From: Cryptomeria japonica
Taxonomy: Eukaryota; Streptophyta; Pinopsida; Cupressales; Cupressaceae
DNA: 62,000 nucleotides
Assembly: GCF_030272615.1 (NCBI RefSeq)
Contig: NC_081412.1
Span: forward strand, 666,732,352 to 666,794,351
Direction: 5' to 3'
The position numbers and the translations under genes are program-made. The notes beneath the pieces were generated by a model. The model saw nothing but the letters and a program-made list of their open reading frames with translations. It was not told where the DNA came from and ran no database searches. How positions within the stretch are numbered: the first letter of the stretch is position 1; every line of letters starts with the position of its first letter. Positions 1 to 12,303 of this stretch are shown here, one piece after another.

Positions 1-1206
1 CTATCAAATGTGCATTCTTGAATGGTGAACTTGAGGAAGAGGTATATATTGAGCAACCTAATGGATTTTCACTAGCAGATAACAAGGATATGGTTTGTAG
101 GTCAAAGAAGGCATTATATGGATTGAAAAAATCTCCTAGAGCTTGGTATGCAAGGTTGGATAAATATCTTTTGAAGATTGGTTTTACTAAAGGCAGTGCT
201 GACAACAATTTATATTACCAAATTATCGATGATATTTTGATTATTGAAGTATTTGTTGACGATATCATTTTTGGAGGAGAAGATAAATTGTGCATGGAAT
301 TTTCTAACAATATGAAGAATGAATTTGAAAAATGTCCATGATTGGTGAAATGAAATTTTTCTTAGGTTTGCAGATTACTCAAACTGGCAAAGGAATTTTT
401 ATCTGTCCAACTAAGTATCTAAGGGAATTGTTGAAGAAGTTTGGTATGGATAATTCCAAACTGGTAAGTACTCCTATGGTGACAAGTGAGAAATTATCTA
501 TCAAAGACACATCTGCACCAGTAAATTTGACAAGGTATAAGTCTATGATTGGTGGCTTGTTATATCTAACTTAGACTAGACTAGATATTATGAATGTAGT
601 GAGTATTGTTTCAAGATATCAAAGTAATCTTAAAGAAAATCATGAATGTGCGATAAAGAGGATATTCCGACATTTGCAAGGAACAATAGAATATGGCTTA
701 TGGTATTATAGAGATGATAACTTCACTTTATGTGCATATACCGATTCAGATTGGGCAGGAGATACCAATGATAGAAAGACCAATTCTGGTGGAGTTTTAT
801 TTCTTGGAAAGAAACTGGTTTCATGGATCAACAAAAAATAGTCATGCATTTCTTTATCTACTGCAAAAGTTGAATATGTTGCAACAACAACCAATTGTAC
901 ACAAGTCCTATGGATGAAGCAAATGTTGAAGGATATTAGGGTAAATTGTAGTGAACTGGTAGTTATCTACTGTGATAACTCTGCAGCTATTGACATGTCT
1001 AAGAATCCGGTATTTCACTCTAAGACTAAGCACATATCAATAAATATAACTTTCTGAAGGACAAGTTGGAAGAAAAGGAAGTCAAATTGGTTTATGTGAA
1101 CACTAAAGAGAAGATTGCAGATATATTCACTAAACCGTTGTCTAAAGAATCATTTGAATATTTGAGAGATAGGTTAGGGGTATCCACCCCTTCAATAGAG
1201 ACTTAG
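1..1206 (+). pseudogene. Ty1/copia pol remnant: 3' part of reverse transcriptase and RNase H
   Basis: This is the C-terminal end of a copia polyprotein; the rest lies left of the window. The RT part shows the ALYGLKKSPRAWY block and the catalytic FVDD box at 252-263. After a frameshift near 335 comes the RT tail with KFFLGLQI and STPM. RNase H follows with YTDSDWAGD near 736, an AKVEYVA block near 865, CDNSAA near 970 and the terminal ADIFTKPL near 1120. Breaks seen: a frameshift near 335, stops near 572 and 839, and a frameshift near 1055. The reading ends at a TAG at 1204-1206. Family assignment is firm from these motifs, and the copy is dead. The adjoining LTR resembles that of element R at 15-23 kb, so this family could have been an autonomous partner of R (inference). 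Confidence 0.93.
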
Positions 1207-1506
1207 TTGATTGTGCAGTGCATCATTCCAGTATGGATCAACAGCTTTATCCTTAGCTTCGGATCGATGTAGTGGTGCTACTACTCAGGGGGAGTAGTCA
1301 ACTTTGAGATTCACAGAATTTTGATATCTATGTCATATCTTTGGCATTGATGTCAAAGGGGGAGAGTTATATGTGAAAAATAATGTTTATGGATCAGATT
1401 CAGATTGAACTGCCTTCCTCAGGGGAGTTAGTTTCTCATGAGAAATGTTTGGCAATTCTTGGCACTTAGATATTTTCTTTTTCACATCTAGTGTTTCCAT
1501 CAATGC

Positions 1507-1519
1507 CAAAGGGGGAGAT
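1507..1519 (+). other. Polypurine tract of the copia element
   Basis: The run AAAGGGGGAGAT sits directly before the LTR start TGTTGG and is the expected primer for plus-strand synthesis. Similar GGGGGAG runs lie at about 1288 and 1355, as is common in copia elements whose 3' UTR repeats PPT-like sequence. Confidence 0.85.
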
Positions 1520-1587
1520 TGTTGGCAATATGGAAGAATTGATTATGTGGTGCATTGATGTTTTGTCATTGATGTCAACAAGTTGTT

Positions 1588-1725
1588 ATGGCTGGTTACT
1601 GACATATAGGTTTTGGTTACCGGCATATAGGTTTTGGTTACCAACAAACAGGTTTTGGTTACCGGTAGAAGATCAAGTGTTATCGACAGAAGATCTAGTG
1701 TTACCGATAGAAGGGACTATCCGTT
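1588..1725 (+). repeat. 21-bp periodic array inside the copia LTR
   Basis: Six cores GGTTAC or TGTTAC(T) start at 1594, 1615, 1636, 1657, 1678 and 1699, an exact 21-bp step. The first units share a longer GGTTTTGGTTACC body; the later units keep only the core and flanking AGAAGATC. It lies in U3 upstream of the TATA box. Confidence 0.8.
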
Positions 1726-2221
1726 GGACACTTCCGACATGTTTGGATCAATGGAGTATGTTTTGTTTTATGTGTCACATGCTCCTAGAACATATTTTGG
1801 TCAGTTGGTATTGACTTGGTGATCAAATACTATTATACACTCTAGTGAGCCTATACCAGTAAGGGTTTAAGGTTTTACCGACAGAGCTTTTACTGAGAAT
1901 CTTTGACAGGATGCATAAGTAGTGTTGGTATGACTTCTAGATGGAATTCATGATGTAGAAGGTGATCCTTGATCAAGCCTTGACTGGTTGAAGACATCTC
2001 TTTGGTGTGGTGGACCCAGAATAGGTCTGGTGCCTATCTAGGTTATGGACTGATATCATGTTAACGTGTTCTCTACATGTTACTAGGATGATTTATGTAT
2101 TGGTTAATGTTGTTTTGGTCTAAAGCCGACGTGGCATTTCATTGTAATATGGATGTATGTAATGATCTTATTGTAATATCTTTTAGGTGGCTGAGTTAAT
2201 TGGTTTAGGCCTTAGGGTTTG

Positions 2222-2229
2222 TATAAATT
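2222..2229 (+). promoter_or_regulatory. TATA box of the copia LTR
   Basis: TATAAATT lies about 640 bp before the LTR end, a plausible place for the U3 promoter. Called by sequence only. Confidence 0.5.
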
Positions 2230-2862
2230 GATGTAAGATCTCATTGTAGATCATAGTAATGGATAAGGCATTGTCATGTAATGTGTGAATAATGTAATAT
2301 CATTCAGGCAGAGGATTAGTTTAATAATTGAAAATTGAATTGGGTTTATGTAAGAGGTCACAGGCCTCCGACATTGAGCTTAACTAGGATTGTAATCAAG
2401 CATGGTAGATGCTATCTCTGGCATTTCATTCTACTGGATTGTTGTTCATTTATCTTGAGGTGGTTATAGACTCTTTGTAGTCAGTGAGATTCTTTTGTAA
2501 TGAGAAGTGTGCTCTAGGCAGTGTGCCTTCCTGCATGTGCAGGCCCCTCATTGTATCACATACTTTCTGTAGAAGTATCATCTGAATGTGGGTAGGCTTC
2601 CCACCATGGTTTTTCTCTCTACCGGGTTTTCAATGTACAAATCATGGGGTTATGTGGTATGGTTGCATTGTGTTGATTATTTGTTTTATCATTAAGTTGT
2701 ATTGTTTACTGGTATCTGTTTGTACCGGTATCTATTTTTGCTATTCTGGTATTTAATGTTTATGTGCTCCAGTTAAAGGTTTAAAGAGGATTAATTGATA
2801 TAATCTGTTGACAACTGATTCACCCCCCCTCCCCTCTCAGTTGTCCACCGGTTATCCTAACA

Positions 2863-5417
2863 ACCTAGTTAAGAGAAAAACCACTATGAGATTGAGACCC
2901 ACAATATTAATATACCTTGTTAGAGGTATAAAAATATTACATAAGGGGAATGCATATGCATTCAGGCTCACTGCCTAGAGCTCATTGCTCAAATTACAAG
3001 AGAAGGGATACAACCCGAAAGGCTCACTGCCTTACAAAATGATTATAGAGATTAGAATAAGTTTTGAACTATTGAATAGAATCTACAAATGCTTGGGAAT
3101 AGTTCCAGTTAAGTACAATTTACATTATCTTACTCTGATCTTCCACAATGCTCTGTTCTGATATTTTGTTGTGTTTTGAAGCTTAAATCCTTAGCTTGCA
3201 CACATGAAACTATGCACAATCACTCATACAAACTTCTCACATATAGACAGATTACCAAAATGAATATATCAATCAATCTTATCTATCTGCAACATCAATA
3301 TAGGTCTTCTTTTATGTTGGCTTCAAAACATAATACAAAATATGAAATGTGGATAGCAAGTTGGCTCAATTCAATTAAAAAAATCATGCAGACCAAAAAG
3401 AATTCTCCACATGCTTTGCATATGTCGGCTTAACCTCCTTGAACACAATTACCATCACCACAATTACTCCGCTCGATCCGCACAATGAATATTCACACAT
3501 TATTGTTGAAGAACACTATTCTATTTTCAAACCTGTACACTGGATCTTTCAATTCACACAAAAATCATCACGAGAGGCCACAAACTTGGAATAAGACATT
3601 TTGCACAGCCATAATGCTTCTCCAAGATCCTCCACACCAAATATTCAATGCAAATGGAATGCCAACCAAATTACTGTGCATTTACAAAGTCTTGTTCTAT
3701 CTCACTGCACCTTACTAGACCTCACTAGACCTCACTAGACCTCAATCTCTCTTTCAGTATGAACACATTAAGAACCACATATAGGATTTCTGACAAAGTT
3801 TCCATCAATGATAACAACTGATCATCTATGTAGTATCTCTTGCCAACACGAGGTTCATTCAATATGAGTTTCAAACTCAAGGATGATTTCAAGAAATCAA
3901 TGTGATCCATTAAATAAAAGTTGTCATACAGAAGGAGAGCATTTAAAAATGTTAACTACAACTTAAGTTGATCAATGCAAAGCATTCAATTTTATATAAA
4001 CAATCAATTGCATTTAATTTTAAATTTTTTTTTAAGCATAGGCTATAAATGATTATTACAATGAATTCAATGCATACAGATTGCATTTATGGTTGCAAGG
4101 CTATTTCATTTAATTATTTAAATTACAGAACTTGAAGTCCTTTATTAAAATCAATTTCAATGCATTTATTGAATGATGTTTTACCTCTATGAATCAGTTG
4201 TGAGGTATTTAATATGAGGAGGCAATTTGTATCAAACCAAATTTTTTAAAGCGCCATGTTTTTGAAAAAGCAAGTTTTCATTTAAAATAAAAAATGACTC
4301 TCCAATATTAAAGAGATGCAACAAAGACACTCATCGAATGCACTAAATAAAAATCACTAAGTGATTTGTGATGAGGTACTGATTTTCAAATCATTGTAAA
4401 CTCGAGATGATCATTTCATTTGATCAACTCAAGAATTTATATTGCCAAGACAATGAATTGCTTTTGTTAATCAACAAATTTGTTAGTAAGGATTGCTGAT
4501 ATGGTTTGACAGTGAACTAAGGTACAATGATTTTCCTTTGATCAAATATTTCAAAATAACATCCCTTGATAGTAATTTCAAAAAAATGAAAAAGGGTAAT
4601 GTTAATATTGCTTCATAACTTTGATGACTTTGCCATGCAGAATATATTAACTTTGATTAGTGAATTTGGGAGATTATTATTATGCCTAACTATCACTTTC
4701 CAGTGAATCCATCTGTACATATGGCGACTTCATTCAAAGATGATTGTTCATGTTTGATTGCATCTTAAGCTACAAGTGAACTCACTTTATTTTGATCAAT
4801 GAATTTGATGTTCAAGACAATGATTTAATTATATAGATATTAGTTGAGCTTGTTAATTGATAAGAGGCAAATTTGTCCTTCGTTTTGATTAGCAATTTTT
4901 CTCAAAGCAAGGGATGAATGTGTCAAGTAGCATTCACAATAGATTCATTGGCCACAGTGAATCACTCTATCAACATAAGGCAATTTTTATATAAGGATCC
5001 AACAAATTTTGGAAATAACACTATCATTTTTATATCAGCGTTGGAAGACAATCTTTTCTAAAAATTGATTACCAACTTATTTTAGATTAGGTTGTAGGTC
5101 TAAGACAACTTAGTTTTTTCATATCAGACCTTATTTTCATGCTAGTATATTTTGTCATTCATCAATTTTAGTTACAAGTAACTCTTTCAATAAATTTTGA
5201 ATGTCTTTTGATCACTTATAAGGATTCATTATTAGTAAGAATGCTCATTTTTATGTTAAGGGTTAGAGTTGCCACCCTGGCAGTAGACTTTGCCCTAGAC
5301 AATTATGTTATTTGTAAGCGAGTATAATTTCATGAAACTAACTTAAGCATCTCTCAAAAGTATAAGATGAATGGAGCAAGGCAAGCCCTCATTAGGTAGG
5401 ATTAAAAGAACATCATT
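2863..5417. other. Intergenic AT-rich sequence, no gene recognised
   Basis: The reading frames here are short and show no domain. The first part repeats phrases such as GGCTCACTGCC (about 2964 and 3021). The rest is low-complexity AT-rich DNA that may be decayed LTR or UTR sequence. The 5-bp copy of the copia target site would begin at 2863, but its partner is outside the window. Confidence 0.6.
3711..3745 (+). repeat. Short 10-bp tandem repeat
   Basis: Three near-perfect copies of CTCACTAGAC plus a partial copy. The first copy has CTTACTAGAC. Confidence 0.85.
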
Positions 5418-8400
5418 ATGGAGTCCAAAATCACATCATTTTGGGGCAATATAGGTGATCTCAACCTAGGCCAGATCAATATGAAGAAATTTCAAGGTTC
5501 ATTATACACTACCAAACTATCAGAGTATTCCAAGATGATGATGGATAGTGGCATCGTGAAGGTGGCAGGCTTCTCCTTGGAAGTGTAATGCAATGAAATT
5601 ATTGTTGAATGGGCCAAACACTATGATCCAAGTATGAGAATGATTGTGACACCTGATGGAAGAGAGCTCACTTACCTTTCAGAAGATGCAATCAAAAAAG
5701 CCTTTCATATACCTCAATTCAAGAACATGATATATAAAACCACTGAAGGTGCAAAGGTGGTCTATGATGATGATGCAGACAAGTGTCAAGAAATACTCAA
5801 CGAGGACTAGCTATTGAAAAGAAAACCACATATATCCAAGCTCCTAGGCAAGCTCCACAAGATTGATTTCAAGGAAGAATTTGGTCATTTAATCACACTC
5901 CTTAGTCGAGTCTTCAGGATCCAACAAGCCTTCAAGTTCAAGGTTTTGATGTTCTACTTCATGGAGATCATGTCAATAGGAAAGGATTAATTGGGTGATG
6001 ATCATCAGTAACAACATTGATTTGCAACTCAAGAGGCTTGAGTGAAAAAACAAATTCTACATGGGTTCATATATCATATACTAACTCACCTGGGCTTATT
6101 AGTATGTAGGACTAACGTACATAGGACCAATTGGTACCAATTCATGACAACTGAGAACATGTGATTCATACACACTAATGAATTACCTAAACCAAACAAA
6201 TTACAAAAGGGTGAATGATGTTTTCACTGTGCACATCATGAGGACATTACAAGGTGGCATTCATCAAAGGCTATCCCTAGAAGTGCAAGAGTTAGTGGAG
6301 AAGTCCAGGGCATGGTTCATTTAGTTTCCTAAGTTATTTTATATAAGATTTCAAGGATGCTCATGCCCACCTCTTATGCTACCAAGATATCCTATAGACA
6401 AATCAATATTGCTTGAATTGGTTATACAATTGATAGAATACAACAAAATACAAAAGAACAAATTGAAGACAAAGAATCCATTTCATATTTCACTAGGATG
6501 GTCTTTGGAAGTTTTCCCATCCTTGCAAGAAATGGATAAAATAGATAAAGTGTTGAAGTCTTTCTCCCTCCTGCTGTACATTCCTATAGATAACTTTGAT
6601 CCTCATGTTAACATCTCGAAGACAAGTGGAAAGAAGAACAAGAATAGATTACAACTAGAACATCATTTCATGAATGCACAAGATGATTTCAAGATAAGAA
6701 AGAAAATGTGTTCCAGATTGCCAATCGAGATTATTAGAGAAAACAAGATCTTTGATGTCACTGATCAAGAACATGGTGGTGGAAGATGCCTCTTGCCAGT
6801 CTATGAGAAATAAAAGGACAAGGAAATGAAGGTCAATTGGGTTGACATTGAGACTAAAGATTTGAGAGAACTCATGAGGCCAATCTTGATCAACACCAAG
6901 TGATGGGTAGAAGGACAAACATGTATGTTGAAAGATAAAGGCATCTAGGTGATATTTCAAATGATGGGATAATTAGAGTCTTTTAATGAAGAAATGGAAA
7001 GTAAAAGTTAGAATGAGAGTTCTACTCGATCAACGCATTCCAAGGGGTCCAAACAAAAGGAAGTCAATGTGGAAGAACATCCAAAGAAGAAACACAAGAC
7101 AAGCTTAGCACTGCATCCATGCACCAAGTAGAGGTGAATCAAGAAAGCAAAGAAAGAACTGATCACGAGATGAATAAGACCATAGAAGCTACATATAAGG
7201 GTAAACAAAAAGTGGTCCAAGATAGGGTAGTGTCACATAGGCCAACCAATGATAAATCATGAAACTATACATATGTGAACAATGAAGATGAAGAAAAGGA
7301 ATTCACATCTCCTCCATGAGAAGAACAATAATTGAATGAGATATAGATCAAAGAGGAGAGATCGGCTATAGCTTCTTTGCTAAGAGAAAGACTATCAAGG
7401 AAGGTGATTGCAAAAGAAGAACTAGATCATATCGATATAGGAAATTACTTGGATAAGAATCAAGAGAATGAGAAGAGGACAGTCAATAGGATGTCAAATA
7501 TGACAATAGATGAAGAAGGATCCAAGATAATACAAATTGCCATTCTAAGGGTAGACAAATTAGAAGATAAGATCATAGTAGAAGAGTATAATTTGGACAC
7601 CGTCTATCTAGGTATTATCAATTTTCATAGCACTAGAAGATATGAATGACATAGTGAAGACAATTAATGATATGCTCAAGGTAGGAGTGGAAAAGAATAA
7701 TAAGTTGGAGAAAGAAAATAGTGTCTTGAATGGTTACCTCCAGTAGTTCAAGCTCCCACTAAGACAACATGATCCATTAGCTTCGCTATTACCATTGCCT
7801 TTGTTAGAAGCAAGGGATGATATTTAAAAGATAAAGGCATCACCCCAACTAATGGAAGCATGGATCACTAAGACACATAGAAAGGTAAAGGTATTCATCA
7901 AGGAGTTGGTGAAGATATTTGATAGAACTATGATGATCCTTGAGAAGACTCAAGCACTTAAGATGGTATATGACACTTGTGTCTACACTAGAGATGAAGA
8001 ATACACCAAGGAAAACAGTGATAAATGAAGTACTACAAGATGGTCCATCGCCTGATTTCCAATAGTGGTCTAATTTTCTTCTCATGAGGAGGCTCATATT
8101 TGAGGATATCAATAGTGGATCTACACTCAAGTGGATCAAGCAATCAATGCAATACATGACAAGATCCTAGAAGTGGTTGAGTTCATTTTAGAAAAGGAGA
8201 AGAATAAAGGAATCAACATTTTTGCTAAAGAACTGATGGAGAAAGTGAAAAGTATCTTCTTTGGGATAGATGGAAGACCATCTAAGAGATAGTTGGACAT
8301 CATCCACTCATTCATCTTCCTTGCTAGTAAGAAAAGAGATTTTGGACCAGATTGGGAAAAGACTTTCACCACAAGCTTGGATGAGATTATTTGCTTGGAG

Positions 8401-8512
8401 GATCAATTGAAGAATCTACTTGCAATTCCAATAACTTAGATAGAATTAGTGACATCCAGATTTGTTGAATTTGCAAAAAGAGAAAAGGATAAGGGCAACA
8501 TGATTCTAGAAT
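5418..8512 (+). pseudogene. Long degenerate coding region, probably retroelement accessory ORF
   Basis: From an ATG at 5418 a protein-like frame continues with stops near 5587 and 5808 and then many more. The longest open pieces are 6376-6813 (145 codons) and 7377-7649 (90 codons). Composition is lysine- and glutamate-rich. The first part (LTYLSEDAIKKAFHIPQF) resembles in style, not by demonstrable homology, the N-terminal region of the second frame of element R. No protease, RT or integrase motif is visible. It is best read as the decayed accessory ORF of a non-autonomous element. A dead host gene is not excluded. Confidence 0.4.
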
Positions 8513-9544
8513 AAAATTTGTTATGCTCCTATGTGGTACTAGTTTTCCTATTAGAGGATATTTCCTCGTATTTTGTGCTAAATGGATGTCACATTCTCAT
8601 TGGATAAACATTTAATTCTTTGCAATGGTTTGGTATTTTATTGTGGCTAACCCTAGTTAGGGTTTAGGTGGCAAAATCTGGGTCCTCGATTTCAATTTAA
8701 TCTTGGCCATCGATTGTAATAAGAGCTCTATATAAGCATAGTTTATTTTATTTGTATAAAATTAGAATGAGAGATTATAAAGGAGATATTAGAGAAACCA
8801 GAAATTAGGAGATCAATATATAATTAGGGGTAGACCTTTTTGGTTCCACATGGGTAGGTGGTTTCATGCCTTCTTTAATTGGGATTCTTTGTTGGATGTT
8901 CATGTGCTTGATGTTTGATTCTTGTTCTTCTTCTCAATTCTCATGTTATGGATTCTTGGAGAAGATGTAATATGTTCTATGTGTTCCTAAAATATCATTG
9001 TAATATGTAATTTGGATATCATACATGTAATTAGTGTAACATAACTCTCAATCTCTAATGGATATTTTTTCTTGGTAATGTAAACCTTGTATGAGATGTA
9101 ATATGAAATGTAATGGTGATTTATGTGATATATTTTGCATAGAAAAGGTACTATCTATAATTTAGGGATGTCTGGAAATATCTTATATGTTAGGATTATT
9201 GACTTTGGAATATTTGGTATTTGGGTATTAAAATGGACTTAATATGTTAGAAGTGTTAAATGTGTCATAATTCATGATTAATGTTCTATAATTTAAAATC
9301 ATTAATTTCCTATGTGATATGTAAGAAAATGGAAATTAGGTTAAGTAGGGGAATATTGTGTGTCATTGTTAATTAATGTTGCACATATCTTAATTATTGT
9401 TGTTTCTAAGTGATGACGTTGAGTTACCCTAGGGAATGAAATTTAAATATTGTAAGTTATTTCCGCTTGTGCTTTTAAGAATATGTAAACATTTTAGTTT
9501 AATGTATATATTTAATTTAGATTTTATGTGTTGTTTTTTATTAA
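8513..9544. other. AT-rich non-coding stretch with a promoter-like site
   Basis: No frame or domain is visible. The text after 8519 (TGTTATGCTCC, then a CCCTAGTTAGGGTTT palindrome and a TATATAAG box at 8729-8736) looks like LTR promoter sequence. No second copy, polypurine tract or primer site was found, so an LTR is not called. Confidence 0.45.
8729..8736 (+). promoter_or_regulatory. TATA-like box
   Basis: TATATAAG follows AAGAGCTC, an arrangement common in plant LTR promoters. No downstream gene in this window is clearly served by it. Confidence 0.3.
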
Positions 9545-9906
9545 GGTAAAAACAGGTTTTGAGGGGACCTGAAAACCCTTACAATAGGTTTTGAAGGCAC
9601 CCGAAACCCTCAGATTTAGCAAGAATCTGAAACCTAAAACAAACAGATGCCAAAGGTTACAACAAAGAAAAATAGCAACCAAAACTCAACCTAAAAACAA
9701 AAAAATCTCAATGAACCAAGCTAAAAAGGAAGAAGGATAAAGTCATTCACAAACACAAGGGTTTTATCAAGGCTCCCTTAATCTTCATCACATACTAAGG
9801 GTTTTTCTAGGAACCCATAGCCTAAACATTGAGATGGATCAAAGATCCCAATGTCACAAACACCAGACTCTTGTTGATAAACATATAGTCACAATCTGGG
9901 ACCAAA

Positions 9907-10037
9907 GGGTTTTGAAAGGCTCACCAAACCTTCAAATTGGGTTTTAAACTGGCTCCCAAAACCAAAATCATGGGATTTTTCCAAGATCCCTCAACCATAA
10001 AAATGGGTTTTAGCAAGGCTCCCATAACCTTACATAT
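9907..10037 (-). repeat. 33-bp tandem repeat
   Basis: Units with GGGTTTT or GGGATTTT starts lie at 9907, 9939, 9972 and 10005, a step of 32-33 bp. Looser copies occur at about 9556, 9585, 9761 and 9799. On the minus strand the repeat would encode an 11-residue unit, but no long frame uses it. Confidence 0.75.
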
Positions 10038-10217
10038 TGATCCCAAAACCAACATTTTGAAACTAGCAGAGATAGCCCAACAGAAAGTCAGCTCCCAACT
10101 AGCACTGTACAGATTGAATCTTGCAAAGACCATCCACTTGAGAGTCAACATCCTTCCATCACACATCCTCTCCACCTCAATAAGACAATGACCCACCTCA
10201 AAAGAAGCTAAAAAGAC

Positions 10218-11501
10218 CTAGACTGCTAGACGAAGAGGCCAAACAATGAACAACCCCCTAACGTTTAGGAACAAAGGAGCAAGACCACACCAATTAACAT
10301 GACTATTGGGGAAAATAAATGCTCCCAAAACCATAACCATGAAAAGAGGTATCAACAACATCAAAAAGATAGTAGTCATATAACCGACCTCAAGAAGTAG
10401 GACAATAGAAAACCCCAGAAATCTCCATGCATCTTTACCCAGCCAACAACTCTTCCTAGCAATAGAAGAGAGGATCACCTCTATAAGACAGGCTGAGGAA
10501 AAAATAAGGATGAAAGTGAGAGTCCCCACAAAGAATCTCTTAATAGTAATAGAAACCGAGGATATCAATGTCCTAACCCCTATAGATAAAAAATGGAAGC
10601 AACCACCATCAAGAGGAAACCCACAAAAAAGAGAGAGGAGGGCCAAACAAATCCCCACCACAAAAACCAGAGGCCACCAAAAGAAAATATCTTCAAAGAA
10701 TGCCTCCAACCGGGCATGAAATGTAGAGAAGTGAGAAGAGAAAACTGAAATAGACCCCCATCTTAGGATACAAGATAAGCCACAAATCAAAGTCAAACGC
10801 CCATAGAAAGCCAGAGACAAGTCACTCGTATAGAGACCAAGGGACAATGACACAAAGCAAGGATCCCAATCAAGGAGATCCAACACAAAGAGGGTGCAAA
10901 CCACACCATCCCAAGCTTTGTCATTGCCCTCAACTTCCAAGTCAGCAACCTCGCCAATAAAAACTTCCACTAGAACCCTGGATCTCGATCCATGACTGCT
11001 CCTGAGCTCACTCCCACACAAAGGACAGACACACACATCAAACAAAACCAACACCAAGGAGGAGCTAGCCACAACCTCCATAGCACCATCACTACCATAA
11101 TCTGAATTGTTTGCATCTTCATCGTCCTCTGTGGCAAAAACCCTAACCCCCAACTTGTGTTTGTTCCCGCTTGCGCTCCCACTCATAGTTACTACTTTGA
11201 CAAAGGGGGTCCATATCACACCATCCCAAGATTTTCCATTGCCCTCAATTGCTAAGTCTGCAACCTTGCCAACAATAACTTTGGCCAGAACCCTGGAACT
11301 CGATCCATGACTTCTCCTGAGCTTGCTCCCACACAAAGGACAGACACATGCATCAAACAAAACCAGTGCCAAGGAGGAGCTAGCCACACCCTCCACAACA
11401 CCATCACTACCATCATCTAGCTCATCTGTATCTACATCATCCTCTATGGCATAAACCCTAATTCTTGACTTGCGTCTGTTCCTTCTCCCACTCCCGCTCA
11501 T
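10218..11501 (-). CDS. Hypothetical 427-residue protein with a duplicated CPLCGS module
   Basis: The frame runs uninterrupted from an ATG at 11501, which is notable amid broken frames. Residues about 1-106 and 107-215 are a direct duplication: each begins MSGS, passes through an acidic DDxD/YGSD stretch, then ASSSL.LVLFD and the cysteine motif CVCPLCGS, and ends with a WDGV block. The CPxC pair could bind metal only with other ligands, so a zinc site is not claimed. From about residue 216 the product is strongly hydrophobic with several possible membrane segments; this may simply be non-coding sequence read through, because the DNA is pyrimidine-rich on this strand. No family is recognised. 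It sits inside the 9.5-11.5 kb retroposon, so it is an element ORF or a captured gene fragment rather than a host gene. Confidence 0.35.
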   Translation of the reverse strand: MSGSGRRNRRKSRIRVYAIEDDVDTDELDDGSDGVVEGVASSSLALVLFDACVCPLCGSKLRRSHGSSSRVLAKVIVGKVADLAIEGNGKSWDGVIWTPFVKVVTMSGSASGNKHKLGVRVFATEDDEDANNSDYGSDGAMEVVASSSLVLVLFDVCVCPLCGSELRSSHGSRSRVLVEVFIGEVADLEVEGNDKAWDGVVCTLFVLDLLDWDPCFVSLSLGLYTSDLSLAFYGRLTLICGLSCILRWGSISVFSSHFSTFHARLEAFFEDIFFWWPLVFVVGICLALLSLFCGFPLDGGCFHFLSIGVRTLISSVSITIKRFFVGTLTFILIFSSACLIEVILSSIARKSCWLGKDAWRFLGFSIVLLLEVGYMTTIFLMLLIPLFMVMVLGAFIFPNSHVNWCGLAPLFLNVRGLFIVWPLRLAV

Positions 11502-11520
11502 AGTTTAAAATTGAACAAAT

Positions 11521-12261
11521 GTAATTTTAAAAAAAAAAATTACTAGTTTTCTAGTTAGGTGGTTAGTTTCTCCAGGGTATTCTTTGTGGGCATTACACAC
11601 TAGATTCACTATTAGAAGCTTAGGAAAAAAATTTGAGAATAGGTAGGTAGGTCATCCTGGTTCTCTACTTTTCACTCCATGGAAATCTGAACCTATTCTT
11701 CATCGTCAACAGTAGTGCCTCTTCCCGATTCATCCCTTGTGATGGGAAGGGCAAGTTATTTATGAGGTTTTTCTTGAGGTTGGAATTAATGTCCATGTCA
11801 TGATCTATATTTTTGATGCAATGAATGTCAATTATGTTTCTATGAGTATGTCATGGAGAATAGATGATATATATGAGTACTGATCCATGTACTAACATGT
11901 CTTCTTATCTTATGAATCTGTTGGGGGTTTTTAAATTTATAATTTTAATTTGTAATTATAAATCTATAACCTCGAGTTTTTAATCTGAAATTGAAAGTAA
12001 TTTTAATTATAAATTTTGATTATCAATTTGATCTTTGTAAATTTTAATTATGAAATGCTTTTAAAAATTTATTATGCCATGAATCTATAGGAAACATCAG
12101 ACAATAAAAAAAAACAATTTTATTTTATTTTGTTCTTCTTAAATTTTGTTACGCCCAACATTAGTTTTGGACCTGCAACATTTGATTATGCCCAACTAAT
12201 ATCTCATTTTTCCCTACAACAATTTATTTTCATCCATCAAAGTTTTTAGTAGGCTCACGTA
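11521..12261. other. AT-rich spacer, no gene seen
   Basis: Contains an A-run near 11530-11540, then AT-rich text with no frame. The phrases TACGCCCAACATTAG and GACCTGCAACATTTG near 12150 recur in related form right of the LINE at about 25390-25440. The LINE may have landed in an older repeat of this type. Confidence 0.5.
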
Positions 12262-12303
12262 AAGAGAGGATGGCGACAAGCATGAAGGGTGGTTGTAGGG
12301 TTC

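Larger units (their letters stand above)
1520..2862 (+). repeat. 3' LTR of the copia element
   Basis: The LTR runs from TGTTGG after the polypurine tract to CCTAACA, giving the usual inverted ends, and is 1,343 bp long. A TATAAATT box is at 2222-2229. The R-U5 end (poly-C run, CTCTCAGT, CCTAACA) and a TTTTTCTCTCTACC segment near 2610 match the corresponding parts of the R element LTRs at 15275 and 22141, which supports common ancestry. The 5' partner is outside the window, so no age estimate is possible. Confidence 0.88.
9545..11520 (-). mobile_element. Minus-strand non-LTR-type retroposon carrying an open ORF
   Basis: Read on the minus strand the block ends at about 9545 with the phrase CCCCTCAAAACCTGTTTTTA, then an A-rich stretch. 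A very similar terminus (CCCTTAAAACCTATTTTTA) ends the LINE derivative at 30.65 kb, which suggests a shared 3' signal used by the same LINE machinery. Inside are an open 427-codon frame and a 33-bp repeat 3' of it. No RT is present, so it would be non-autonomous. The 5' boundary near 11520 is approximate, and I could not find a target duplication. Confidence 0.5.

Noticed and set aside
8519-9544. Possible LTR starting TGTTATGC with a TATATAAG box
   Set aside because: No matching second LTR, polypurine tract, primer site or target duplication was found.
10218-10850. Multi-pass membrane protein for the C-terminal half of the 427-codon frame
   Set aside because: The hydrophobic run follows pyrimidine-rich base composition and has no family signature, so it may not be translated sequence under selection.
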